Position numbers and translations under genes: made by a program. The notes beneath the pieces are model-generated. The model was not told where the DNA came from. It did no database searches and worked only from the letters and a program-made list of their open reading frames with translations. This document shows, in pieces, positions 11,801 to 23,900 of a DNA stretch of 64,000 nucleotides (the stretch's first letter is position 1; the number at the start of each line of letters is the position of its first letter). The stretch comes from Trichoplax sp. H2 (lineage: Eukaryota > Placozoa > Uniplacotomia > Trichoplacea): positions 1 through 64,000 of the forward strand of contig NOWV01000164.1 in assembly GCA_003344405.1 (NCBI GenBank), given 5' to 3'.

Positions 11801-14800
11801 AGCATGTGAAATTAAGGTAAGAAAAATGAAATTGGATGTTAATCGTAAACTGATAAAATGTTGTACATGTATGCTACACTCACATTAATAAAAATACTAT
11901 TGCAGTATTTAAATCAGTATAAGTTTTATTATCGCAGTTGTTAATTATAATTACTATTTGAAATCTTAATTACGGCCACTTTGACGCAATGCATTATTTG
12001 AATAGATTTGGAATGTATCAAACCTCTTGTTACCAAGATCTATTGTAGTTCTAGAAAACATCAAAGTCGAGAAGTACGAAAGTCCAAGCATCGATGCAGC
12101 AGGTTCACTAAGAAGTGTATTAGAGGTTAACGAAAGTATGCTGCTTCTGGACTACAGTATAGCATTGGGACTTCTGCTGGTAGATCTGTATGACAGTGTT
12201 TCTATTCTGAATTTTCGCGAAGTTTATAGAAATATTTTGAAAGCTGTAATTTATTCCGTCACAGTCTCATATGACGGCAAGTATTTCGCTGCGTTAACGT
12301 CACACAACGAAATTATAGTAAGCAATACAATAATAAAATAATAAAATGATCACTTCTCCAATTATGAACACAAATTAGATCTAACACGGTCTCTGAATCG
12401 AAACAATTGTAAAATAGTGTGTGCTGATCTTCACCTGTGTGCTAGCTAAATTTTTCTCATCCTTATAGGTTTTTACTACAGTTGACAACCTTGCCGTTCG
12501 ATATAAAACAATACAGTGTACTGGTCCAAATATTTATGCTACCTTTGTGATGAACCAGGCGCATATTTTAGCTTACAATTGTAATAGGAACAGTATTCAG
12601 CTTTATAAGATTGACACCAATCAAAACACAGAATGTTTTGCTAATAATGAAGATGTTACTATCTCTAATACTTTTGAAGAAGTTCTGCAAGTATCTGCTG
12701 AATTCGTAGCAGGGGTACCGACTTTGATTAAATTGTTGAAATTAAAGGACCAAACCCTTCTTTTAAAGGTGGCACTAGTCTCAGTATTATAAAAAATAAA
12801 TAATTTAAATCCTACCAAATTGAATTAGGACAGTTAAATATCAACATATCAATATGAAGATTCTCATGAAAATATCTTAATTTTAATGCAGGTAATGAAG
12901 GGAAATACTCTAATACCATTATCAGCCATCAATTTGGGAGATTTTTTTGAATATAGGAGATATCAATACTTCTATAAATGCTGCCTTTACTCAGACTTAA
13001 ATTCAGTTATAATTGTTGATCATAAAAAATGCCTCAGTGAATCATGCACTGCGAAGTACAAAGGAATTCATTGGCATTGCACGACTGTGGTAAGATTCAT
13101 ACCCCCAATAGCAGTATCAAAACATCTTTACTTATGCGATTTTTTCCCGACATTAATTTAACATTTTTCTTTTAATATCCAAAGCTATTATATCGGTGGA
13201 TATTAAAAATCTGTTACCTAATGTTTAATATTTGCTGCAACATTTCTGTAATAACTAATCAAAGCATGAATACAGTAATTTTTAAAGTACTATTCACAAG
13301 GCTTGGTTGCAAAGGCTATCATTAGTCTTTCTATCTTATTATTATAGATGTTTTTTTTTTTTTAATATTTATATCATATACGGTATACTGCATCTACTTC
13401 GGTCATTTCTATTTAACTTTGCTGATATGGTCATGTCTTTCAGAACAAAAATTTAGATAACGTAGCAGATACTGTTTGGCGTAACGTTCAAACATTTCCA
13501 GAATGTGTTCACCACTGTTTATCTAAGTATAGACGGTCGGATAAAAAACTGATATTCGTGAAATTGCTCCGAGAATCGGTGAGAGAGATGATCTTCGAAT
13601 TTATGCGTACATTCAATTTTAATACAATTGCACCATTATATTAATAACAATTATAACACTCGGAATAGAGAACATATCATTTAGGGATATTAGACTCTCT
13701 CACTGGTGACAATTTATTTAACTATCAAGATCCATCTGTCAGGATTCAGTATACATTTCTGCTATTCCATGATCAATACAATTTTGTTGCTTATTCTCAA
13801 ACCAAAGAAGATGAACACTTTGTAAAGGTCGGTAAATCAATTGGCATAAATCAATGCTTAATAGTTAAGTAAGCATTATCATAATTATTACATGGTGTGC
13901 GATATTTTTCGCCGAGTAACTCTGATACAAGCATGAAGCCAGTCTTGGCTTTTAGACAATGATTGATTGCTTATAGTAGTAAAACATAGTACGATAAATT
14001 CTAGCACGTTCTTAGGAAGATTTTATTTAATACGTTATTTTAAAACCAACTGATTTGGATATAAAGATTTACCATGTTGGCAGATTCCGTATATCTGTGA
14101 AAGAAAGCAATACTACTAAAATTCAGCAATCTGTAAAGTCTGTGTGCTTGGTTAGCATTTTTCATTCGGAAATTTCTATGACCGATATTGAGGATATAGA
14201 AAATAGATGTCATGACGAAGATCTGTTCGATGATGATTGGAAAGCCATTAAGGTTCTTTATCGTAACGTTAATTATTCTACCTTATTTTAAAGCCATTAG
14301 AGTGAATTTGATCCAGATGGTGGGGCTTAAAAAACAGCCTAACATTATGTATTAAAATTTAAAATATGCTGTTCTCTTTCGAACCAGCAGATAATATAAC
14401 ATCCTAATTTGCTGTGATTAAATATTCTTTCTAACAGTTGAGCTTTATATAATTTGAAAGCTACTATTTATCTTGAGCTATTTATGACTATATATTTCAT
14501 TAGCAGGTGCTTGCTAGTCATATTCACGCTCTAAACAATCTCAGTCCTACATAGCTGATAAAAACTATTTATTGGAAATCAATACAACAGGATCTGATGC
14601 CAAGGAAGAACGGGATTTATTTCATGATAAGAAAGGACCAAGAGTTTGCGGTCAGTAGATTATTTTTAAAAAAATAGTGCAGCTACCAGCCATCAATCTA
14701 CTAATAATCTCATATATGCAGATAATTGATTCAGACAACTACATGTGGGTGAAAGGTTATGGTGAAAGTGTTCTAAATATTGGTATTGGAATGTGGTCCT

Positions 14801-15027
14801 TGGAGAACGTATGGGGAAAAAAGTACATGTCGTACATTTTAGGCGATAGAATACATGTCTATAATAATACTTCACTTAAACTAATGCAAGAACTACAGTT
14901 CCTCTACGTAAGTGCTATAAAAACATTTGTTGCGAATGAAAATATGTCCATATTTATATGCGAAAATGATAAACATGAGTGCTGCATAGTTCAAAGAATT
15001 GGTCGCAGAATTTCTGATGAAACCTAA
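5841..15027 (+). CDS. NB-ARC/WD40-type STAND protein with a new N-terminal region (Apaf-1/NLR-like)
   Basis: A multi-exon gene of about 1,765 residues. Exons: 5841-7191, 8285-8509, 8741-8890, 9057-9214, 9295-9755, 9962-10301, 10415-10602, 10649-10892, 11021-11140, 11322-11504, 11643-11816, 12006-12317, 12469-12768, 12892-13089, 13444-13578, about 13683-13827, 14067-14252, 14518-14650, 14735-15027. Exon 1 is open to 7199, but the donor CCA|GTACGT at 7192 restores phase with exon 2. Residues 1-450 form an unrecognised region with a hydrophobic stretch (about 70-95) and a heptad-rich tail (about 345-435). NB-ARC follows: P-loop GRGGSGKT (493-500), Walker B VIFVFDDVW (584-592), a TTR sensor, FPLA, and an IHD motif (788-789) in place of MHD. 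The rest is beta-rich with WD-like pieces (VTVSYDGKYFAAL, IWNV). By family this should be an ATP-switched oligomerising sensor like Apaf-1. Ligand and output are unknown. The junction at 13578-13690 is unresolved in phase. Confidence 0.85.
7192..8284 (+). other. Long first intron of the NB-ARC gene
   Basis: A 1.1-kb intron with donor GTACGT and acceptor AATGTAG, much longer than the other introns of this gene (mostly 50-550 bases). It separates the N-terminal effector-like exon from the first NB-ARC exon. Phase 1 at both sides matches (A plus TG gives a Met codon). I see nothing else coding inside. A long phase-1 intron at a domain border is what a domain shuffle would leave behind. Confidence 0.6.
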
Positions 15028-17190
15028 AATTGTAAATGTAGAGATCTAATAAATGATTAAAATATTCATTCAATTTATTAACTTCAGCTCGATAAATAGG
15101 TACGGTAGTTACTATCGTAATAAGTAGGCTTATCTAGTATAATTAAGTTTACTTTGAAAATTGCAAAATCGTGCGAAACATTTTGACTTAGGGTCTACAA
15201 GTATACCAGCTTAAGCTTCTAAAAAGTTAAGGATTTGATGTTCTTCATGGAATAAAACTTGCTTACCTTAATCTGACAACGGAAATATCGAAGATTTATA
15301 GCTTTTGTTAATTCTTCCGATCGTGGATCGCTACGCTAATTCTTGAATTGTTTTGAAAACAACAGCTAAAGGATTATCAGGAAAATACAATAATTCACCC
15401 ACAACAGCTTAAAGCCTTTCTTTGTACTCAGTTAAACCTCAATTTCGATGCGCTGATGATTTAAACAGAAAATTCATAAAAACTACAGGATGTTATGCAG
15501 TTAAAATAAGTTGCAGCTCTTTCAAAATAAAGCCAGCTAGGCTAGCAATCCTAAATATCATGTTAACTAAAAAGAAATATGATATATCTGTTATCAGTCA
15601 TAGAATAATAGACTCCTTTAGCTACAGCCTATATCTAAAGCCAAATACAATGAAATCAGAATGTACTCAAATCATTCCTTTACGTTACGACCATTAATCA
15701 GTTGATGAGCTTACTTTTCATGTACTGTACTGCAGGTGACTAGAAATGGTTTCACAGCTAAAGCATACGTTAGCAATTATTGAAATTATTAAAATGTAGA
15801 CATAAGAGCTGCAATATTTATAAATGAGCTGGACATCCGATGTCCAACTAGTATTTATAGAAAATAGGTAATATTTTACGATATGAGTAGAGTACTGCTT
15901 ATAGCGTAATAACAGTTTCTATCTATCTATAATTCAACGTTATTGAACACTGAATAAAAACTTCGCAACGCATGCAAAGTTACTTCGTTTAGTTTATAAT
16001 CTAACGTTTTGAGTATAGAGTTTACCCCGTTACAATTAAAATACAACACGTATTACGTATGACAAAGCCTGCTAGCATAGATATGAAACAACTGTTTTCC
16101 GATCGACTTTTAATTTCCGGGGCTTTTTGATGTAAGGGCAATGTACAGTAAGTAAAGGAAAAGTGAAATCGATTTGATCCGGGAAAAATGAAAGGTTGAC
16201 ATTGCCATTAATTTGTGAGCTTTCTTCTATAATACTGTACAGTACTATACTAGTACAAACTCCCGTCGCTTTGCTGACGGTTTACGATAATGTGCTCATT
16301 TAACAGATAGTATTACCATTTGATAGACCTGTCGGAGTAGAGAACTGAGTGCTTTTGGTAGGTAGTTGTAAACAATATTTCCCGATAAATAGCACTTATA
16401 CTTTCTATAAATTATGCTGCGATGTTAGAATTATAAGAACAGCGTAAATCGGGTTTATAATTTGTGATTGATAAGTCGATGAGTAGCGGTAGTGAGCTTC
16501 GTTACCATTTCAAGAATTATTACGCCATGCTTATAGTATAAAATGGATACTTTATTGCCGATTATAAGATGCGTACTGTGTGGTAGTTACTGCAGAGTAG
16601 CGTGTAAGCTATCGCGAAATAACGTGAGAAATACCGTGCTATCTTGGCTGCTAAAGTAGCTAACTATCTGAGATGTAGCTATTAGTTTTTATCGCCTTAG
16701 CGAGAACACATGCAGAGAACAAGATTGCAGAATTAGATATAACATATACCATGACAGTCTCTACAATAGCAAAGGCCTGCAAGAATGTAGCAAAGACGCG
16801 AGCTGCCTCGAGTATTTAAACATGACAATTACTATTGTGCATATGGGGAAAGGTTGATAAAGTTATCTACATTGCGAACAACTTAGAATGGCTATGAGGA
16901 TATGCTACAAGTACAATAAAATCTTAACCCTATACTAAATCGTTACTTCTAATTCTTTTCTGTCGGTCACTCTGTTAGCTGCCGTAAACAATTTTAATTT
17001 CATCGTAAGCCTAATCTAGTCTTTTAATTTATTAGCTAATTTTGGGAGAATCTTTCGGTCTACCTTGAACGGGATCTGTTCTCTTATCGTGGAGATTTGA
17101 CTCCAATATTTGAAGGGAATAGCAGCGCAAGGATTAGAAATCTTTTATCTCATATAATCGACTTTGGCTTACATAATTTTTATAATTTTT
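15028..17190. other. Noncoding stretch with a short coding-like remnant
   Basis: Between the NB-ARC gene and the inverted paralogue remnant. On the + strand, 15233-15300 reads in one frame as FDVLHGIKLAYLNLTTEIS, and 15365-15463 reads after an acceptor (AACAACAG) as LKDYQENTIIHPQQLKAF... to a stop. Both look protein-like, but I find no splice pair joining them and no family. Nearby 15831-15845 is a short palindrome GGACATC-C-GATGTCC. The remainder shows nothing I can name. Confidence 0.35.
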
Positions 17191-17199
17191 TAGGATATC

Positions 17200-18020
17200 G
17201 AAATCTAATGTGTTCAATTCGTACTCTTGTGAATTTAATTTAGACTTATTGGATGCTTTGCAGCCATAGCAAGGATCAGCTAGCAATGATGAATTCCGAT
17301 AGCCCTAGATTCTTTCCTAAGCTGTAGAAGTTTCTTTTCCATTGAATGCTCTACCTTCACCTATTAAGCTGTTATTGGTGATAGGCAAATGACTTAACAA
17401 TGTAGTATAACTAATTTCGTGTTTTATTTCACGATATTCGATCAGTAATAGTTTTGACGCCCCTTCGAATACCCTATCGATAAATTTTTTGCCTAAGACT
17501 TCGATACCGATAAGGGAAGTTCCTTGGCCTTTACAGATTTGAATTTTTGATATGTAATTCAGAACTCTATTAATAACGGTATTGGCCAAATTTTGCAAAT
17601 TACTAACTGAATTCGTCTGTCCAAGCTTAATAATCTGGCATTCCAACATTCTGCACGCATCGTATACGATTAAGGTTAAAGACATTATTGGAAAAATTAC
17701 GTCATGATATGGTAGTAAAGTATTAGTAATTTCGCTGCTTTGTCCATTTCAGTTTTGCTTTTGACCTTGTAGGCGGCAGAGGATAACAGGCTTATCCAAT
17801 ATACACCGATGATGCAATTTCTAGTCCAACGAAAGAGACAGTCGGTTTGAGAAAGTCAGAAATAGTCATCTGGAAATGCTGCACAGACTTTTCTGCAGCT
17901 ACGTCTTCATCATCTCTGGAAATTACAGTATACGCGTGTAATGTCTTATTTTTCAATGAATTTTCTCACACGCATAGTCATAAAGTCTTTAAGAGTTTGG
18001 CTATGGATAGTATTAAAATT
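17200..18020 (-). pseudogene. Decayed copy of the NB-ARC gene's N-terminal region
   Basis: On the minus strand, blocks aligning with exon 1 of the gene at 5841 appear in the same order but in changing frames. The clearest block (17317-17700) reads DACRMLECQIIKLGQ, then LQNLANTVINRVLNYIS, against DTCRMYEHQINLLGK and IKILANTIVKRVLNFIS in the intact copy. Upstream pieces match FLEKLAVYSMIVTGDL (reading FIEK then LHAYTVISRDDED), DIIRPAASLLG (DFLKPTVSFVG) and KKKIQKQKAKR (KVKSKTEMDKAAK). Downstream, RNSSLLADP matches HRRSSLLLDP. Linking the blocks needs at least four frame changes, near 17955, 17795, 17730 and 17310. No NB-ARC sequence follows on the minus strand, so the copy is truncated as well as frameshifted. 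No start codon is evident. Confidence 0.8.
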
Positions 18021-18398
18021 TTCGAAAGCTGGAACCTTTTTTTAAGTTATGGCCATAATCTTGTTGTTCTGATATAATTACTGTTTCTCTAAATATCTTC
18101 CTACAAAAACAGTATCTTGCGTTACAGGAGGTATTATAACAAGAGTGGTAGGATTGCTCTCAGATTTCACTAAGAAGAATGCACGCTATTAGAAATTGAT
18201 GCGGAAGAAAATTGTCTAGTGAAAGACTAGAGCATTTCCGAAATCTATAGTACATATTCTTTATAACATAAGAAAAGGCATTATTACAAGAATGGTCACT
18301 ATAAGTTGCTTAGGTGTTCTTTATTGCAGTAAATTTTTTCACCATAAGCAGTTTAGGTGCTCATTATTATAGTGTATTTTTAAACTTAAAAATCTTAT

Positions 18399-18560
18399 TT
18401 ACGAAGTAAAGACTTTGATTTGACCTACTGTGATACCAAAAGATTCAACTTGCCGTGCATGGAAGGCACCTGATGGGCAATAAGAAAAATAATTACAAGA
18501 TTCGCGATCGGCTGCTATGCTACATAAGACGACGTCAATACTAAGCATAATAAGCTTAAT
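18399..18560 (-). other. Coding-like exon, unknown
   Basis: On the minus strand a frame of about 50 residues (SIDVVLCSIAADRESCNYFS... to GITVGQIKVFTS) ends at a stop at 18399. The composition is protein-like and a possible acceptor (CTTAG) precedes it near 18546. It lies just beyond the decayed paralogue and on the same strand, so it may be the end of another broken gene. I recognise no family. Confidence is low because the open stretch is short. Confidence 0.25.
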
Positions 18561-18744
18561 AAATTCTATATTTTCTTTCATTTAGATCTGTCAGTATAAT
18601 TGTACTTATACGCTTGTTTGTTTCTTTACACAGCAACGATTGATTTTTTCTGATCACAGGTTTATTCATTAATATTAGTATTTCATCGACCTCAGATATG
18701 AAAATGCCGTAAATTGTATTTTTGTTGCTTTAGTCATATTGTAG

Positions 18745-18965
18745 ATCTTATGATAAAGAATTTATTGAACATCGTAGTCTACTGATAGAAAATTTCTCTA
18801 GAGCGAACATCTCGTTGAGAAACCAAAGCTTTTTGGGGGAATGATAATACCTTACGGAAGTATGAAACTTTGCCAACACAGCGCATAGAAGTAGAAAATA
18901 GTACAGAACATCCAGCAATGATTGAGGCTTCAGACAGATGGCAACATTTATTTGGAGAATTGTGA
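18745..18965 (+). pseudogene. Terminal exon of an unknown gene, broken by one base
   Basis: After an acceptor (CATATTGTAG) the + strand reads SYDKEFIEHRSLLIENF... up to NQSFLGE then TGA. In the next frame the sequence continues as NDNTLRKYETLPTQ... to EASDRWQHLFGEL and a stop at 18963-18965. The frame changes at TTTTTGGGGGAATG (about 18830-18843): dropping one base there would make a single frame of about 70 residues. The homopolymer context suggests either an assembly indel or a true inactivating mutation. I do not recognise the protein, and upstream exons were not found. Confidence 0.4.
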
Positions 18966-19555
18966 ATTCAGTATTTGTACAGTACGCGAGTATTACGAGA
19001 GAGAGATTTGCCAGTATTCACTTAAAGCATTTTGTACAATAACATTTACATCATTGAAAATAATTCAATATTCTGATTATAATTTGAAAACAAGAATGGT
19101 AAATAACATGGTAAATCTATCGTACATGAGTGCCTTAACTTGGTAGGCATCCTCTTTTCATAATACCATTCTCGTTCACTGATGCATTTAGGGTTGTTCG
19201 ATACCACGAAAACATCTGTGAGCTTTTAGAAATGCATTCTTATCCTTGAGTTTCGACTGCTCAGCTAATAATAATTTATTACATGATTTCGCCATTATCT
19301 TCCATTAACCACGTCTGCTATAATATCATGATTTAGAATTGTAATTAATAATATATACTGCATGCTTTCTTAACACTTCATGTGGTTTACTGAATTATAT
19401 TTTACCGCAATGGAGCGTATAGTACTGTCATATATGATATTGCATCGAATTTAGTACACAAATTCATCGTTCATATGAATAGCTGCAACTTTAGATTATT
19501 ATTAACTGAGTATGTTACTGAGACATTCTCATGTGCTCGTATATATTATTCAAGA
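18966..19555. other. Noncoding stretch
   Basis: AT-rich sequence with no convincing open frame or repeat on either strand; I see nothing in it. Confidence 0.5.
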
Positions 19556-19678
19556 ACCACAGAAAAATAAAAGAAATTAAGTTTGTAAGACAGAAAATTG
19601 AATACGTTAACGGGTTGAAAGGAACCGTAGAAGCATATAGTAAGTGCAAACGATCGTAACCATATTACCGCAGAGTTT

Positions 19679-19890
19679 CTTTTGTCCATTGATAAAGTGA
19701 CAATAAGGCAGCCTTGATATGGTGGAAACTTTAAGCTTTGGGTTTCTAGACCGGAGTTAATCCAATCGCCATTCGTCGGAAAGTTTAGTTTTCGATGATC
19801 TTTAGCGTTCATATCTCCCAAATCCTTTTCACCTTTCCATTGGAATACTTCGTATCGAAAATATTCTATCTTATCTAAGTTTTTAACTGA
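19679..19890 (-). other. Coding-like exon with a WD-like strand pattern
   Basis: On the minus strand a frame of about 65-70 residues runs through YFRYEVFQWKGEKDLGDMN, NFPTNGDWINSGLE and YQGCLIVTLSMDKRNSA, with a possible donor (CTCTGCG|GTAATA) near 19679. The alternation of hydrophobic strands with 'GCLIVTLSMD' resembles one blade of a beta-propeller like those in the NB-ARC gene, but there is no diagnostic WD dipeptide. It may be a relic of another member of that family or an unrelated exon. Confidence 0.25.
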
Positions 19891-19899
19891 CCATACTTT

Positions 19900-20914
19900 G
19901 TAAAATGTGATATAGTTACAGATTGATAGTCATTTAGTGAGGCTCCATAAATTACAATTACTCCTAAATATTACCCCAAATTTTCGTGCTCTTTAGTCTA
20001 ACACTGTTTCAACTTATAATTGTAAAAGATTTTGTATACCTACTTATATCTTTTGGTTCCCTGCAATAAGCTAATTTGTATATGCAGAGAGAACTATTTA
20101 TACCAATAATACGAATTTTCTCTATCTAATATTTGGAATAGTTTTAGCTGATGGATGATAGGACGTAGGTTAGTGACAGTCTACTTGAACATGAAAAATA
20201 AACTTATGTTCATTATCAGCTTACATGTGATTCGCAGTAATAATTTATGGCTTCCTGAGAGGAATAGAAATAGAATTACTCAGGGGATAAATCAGTAGAA
20301 TGAAGTAATTCGTAATAAGCATAAAAATAGTTTTATTAATTTATTCTATACCAGATATTATACAACAAGTCTCTCGCAATATACAATAAAGTATTCCTAA
20401 ATATCGCTGGGTGTTGACGCCATCTCGATTATATCTGAAAGCGTCGCGATAACTACCATCGAGCATCGACTGCTTGAATTAATAACGTATGATTATAATC
20501 TAGCATAATGACTTAATAAAATATAAATAGAATTGGATCCATCAGGCTGTACAGACATGGTACATCAGCGTACAAATCTATTAACTATCACAACGATAGC
20601 TATTCCGACTCAATACAAGGATGCGATAACCTTCTATCTTTAATTAAGTAAATTTCAATTTTAAATAGTGCTGCATTGTCGTATTCAAACTGGTAACGCT
20701 ATAACTATGCATTCGTATGCCAATAATTCGATATCTAGCCTTGAAACTTTTTGGTGTTACATGTCAGCAATGGTATGGGATAACCACAAAGGTAGACTTT
20801 GGAAACAATTTTTCATTGCAATACCAGCCATTGGAATTTTTGTGTCATCCCACGGTTTGGAACAATTGCTCGTGATACCACGATAATTTGATTTAACCTT
20901 TATACTTTTAAGAG
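19900..20914. other. 3' flank of NPRL3, no gene seen
   Basis: About 1 kb downstream of the NPRL3 stop. The open frames at 20668-20948 overlap each other on opposite strands and lack splice support or a family match. The NPRL3 3' UTR and polyadenylation site should be in here. Confidence 0.4.
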
Positions 20915-23900
20915 TTAGGTCGCAATTGTCACAATGTCTCTTAACCAAAACGTGATAGTAATCTCATTAAATCTATTTAGTATCTCAAAGATTTCATCGC
21001 GCGGCAAATTTTCCCAGTACATGATATCTTCGATATGGTGTCTTCCATCGAAATATTTGCATAGCCTACAAATATTTTAAGTAATGAAAATTCTAACAAA
21101 TTATCCAATCGAACGTAAAGATCATGACTGATAGGTTGCGTATGCAACAATACCTGATAAAGAACTGTATTTCTTCCTTTTGCTTCGTGCCCACATATTT
21201 CATGATTGTAGCCTTGTGGCTGTCAGTTAAGTATGCAAGATTTGGTAACTGCCTAGATAACCTTTCCGCATCTTCTTCACTTAATTTGTTTTCGTATAAT
21301 TCGAAATTTAATTCTCTAATCTCAAGTTTACATATCAGCAATATATACCGATGTTGCTACAATATACAAGGATAGATACCAATATATTAAGAATTACAAT
21401 ATTACCTTCTTTCCTTACTTCGCTTATGTTGCAAAATTTTGTAAGAATTACAAATTGTTAGAGCTATTAGCTAACCTGCATTATCACTCGATTCTTTAGC
21501 ATCCAAATAACTATTTTTCCTAACTAAATAATAAATTAACTTTATAACGGGATTGTTTCTATTCTAATTTGAATACATATATATAGCTCATCAAGATCGT
21601 ATTACCATATCTTTACTTAAGTTAAATTTTTCAATATGCTCTTTAAGTGGGCGCAAAGCTGCAGAGAATTCGCTCATGAATACGGGCATGAATAAGCCGA
21701 CAAATTGATTGGAGAATTCCTCCATTAATGGTGATGATCTAGAAAGGGCAAACAGGAAGAATAAATCCGATTAAAACTGCAGATTACTTGGTTGCTAATT
21801 AATGCAAGTACACATATGTATCAGATTGAGTGATAGCGCAATTACATATCTATTGGAGCCTCCGGTGTTAATATATAGACATTTGTTTCGCAGATGGGAT
21901 ATATAATGGATGCTTTACCCCAAAATACAAGGTGACTTGCCAAATGCTTAACCTTAGAACATACATTTTCAAGGCTATAAATTATACTACGGCTGATTTA
22001 CGACAAAAACTATTTGCTAAATACCTGATTTAGTGTTAAGTCTGCATCGAAGGCCAGGGCTAGTAAACTAAATACCGAATACAAAGATTGCGATTCAACT
22101 CATCCTTCAACCTAGCAATGGCGTCCATTTCAAAATCATAAATTAGTTCGAATAATAAATATTTCAATTACCCTCGAAAAGGCGATATGACTTGAATTAG
22201 CCGGACCAAAGCTGGGGAACAATCACCCGGCAACTGTCGTATCAGGTTATCTGGATTGGTTAGCATCATCAACGAATGATAAGGCCTTGAAAGAAATGCA
22301 GCGTCAGTTGAAATAAATTTTCCGTAGTGGTACTTTTAGTACTTTATCAATATAGTACGCAAGCTTAACTTACTGTATTTTCTGGCATATTTCATCCGGA
22401 TCATCAATCTAATAAAGACATTAGATTGAGGAATAAATAACATATTTTGTAAGAATTTAAAAATCAACACTTTAGCACGCACACTAAGTTTCATTTAGTT
22501 GAGTATTTTGCTTCACGAGATAGAATACAGAGACAGTCACTACACTGTCACATTTTAGTTGAATTAAGAAAACTCACGCCAGAAAGGTATTCGTTACCCC
22601 CACGTAACGATGCCGATACGTTGAATGTTATATCTATCCAGTTATTGATTTTAAATTGAATCAATTCATTCTTAGTGACACTACAACAAGTCAAGCGTAA
22701 TAGCTTTAGGCAAGATTGGTCAATGAAACGGAACGTCAGACGTCAGAATAAATACTATATAAAACCAGTGGTAAAACAAAGTCTTTGCGAAATTAATAAT
22801 TAACTTAGCAGATTCCGTAACCCACTATTTATACAGCCTCCTCTAATATGGAAGAGGTTAAATCTACATATGACATGAACCTACTGATCATATAACTGTT
22901 TCAGTTGATGTGCCAATAAGCTTTCATCTATGATCTTCTCATATAATACTGAATAGTTAGTCTCACCTAAGGCATCCGATGCAATTATAATTACGTAAAT
23001 AGAGATCAAAATTCGATAACACTTAACTATGCAGTCAAGATAATTTTTCCATCAAGATTCTTTAATCAAAATAAGGCTACATAAAATATATGAACTCGTA
23101 CGATAAGATTTAAGCAAAATTAACCGGTAATGCATTAATATGGTGCTCCTGCGTTCACTTTACTATATATTTGATGACAGTAATTTTCATATGAAATAAT
23201 TTTTTGCTTTTAAACCAACCTTCTGCATGATCACTGTATTTGTCATATATAAATGATAGTAGATCCACTTCTTTCGACAAGTAACCGCGCCTGCACAATC
23301 AACATGTGATTCCATGTTATTAGCCATAATTTTGTTATTGTGAAGTTTTACAAGTTAATGATTGCTGTATAATATATAGCGTATGCTGATTTATTCATTC
23401 CACCTTAATTGTTCATGTTTGATTGCTGCAGCTATGCGTTGGGACAGCTTATGAAAAGCATCAATAAGTCCAGGCGGAGCACCAACCTTAAAGTGATTAA
23501 CTTTAGTTAGATTGAAGCAGTAGTTTTATCAAGACTAGTTATACGACATACTCAATTAATAGAGAAGTTTTAGATAGGCAGTGAAGAACGCACATTCCAG
23601 TACATCTAGACTGAATTTATGCAAGATACCTGTAGAACAAATGTAATATGGAGTAAATTAGTCGTTGCAGGACCTTTAAATGAAGATGCTGGACTTCCGG
23701 AAGCAGATGACGCCGTTATTGGGTTCTATTAAGAATAATAATGTTCATCTGTTTATAGGCTGTTGTAAAAAGTTATTTGCACAATTTTTTAATGCATACT
23801 CGCCTATCGACTCCACTACATAGCGTATGCAAAAATACCCTATTTAACTATGATACTTGTGCATACAATTTACTGCTGCAATTTTAAATTAATAAAATTT

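Noticed and set aside
20668-20948. Overlapping open frames on both strands downstream of NPRL3
   Set aside because: No family match, no splice partners, and no clear coding bias on either strand.
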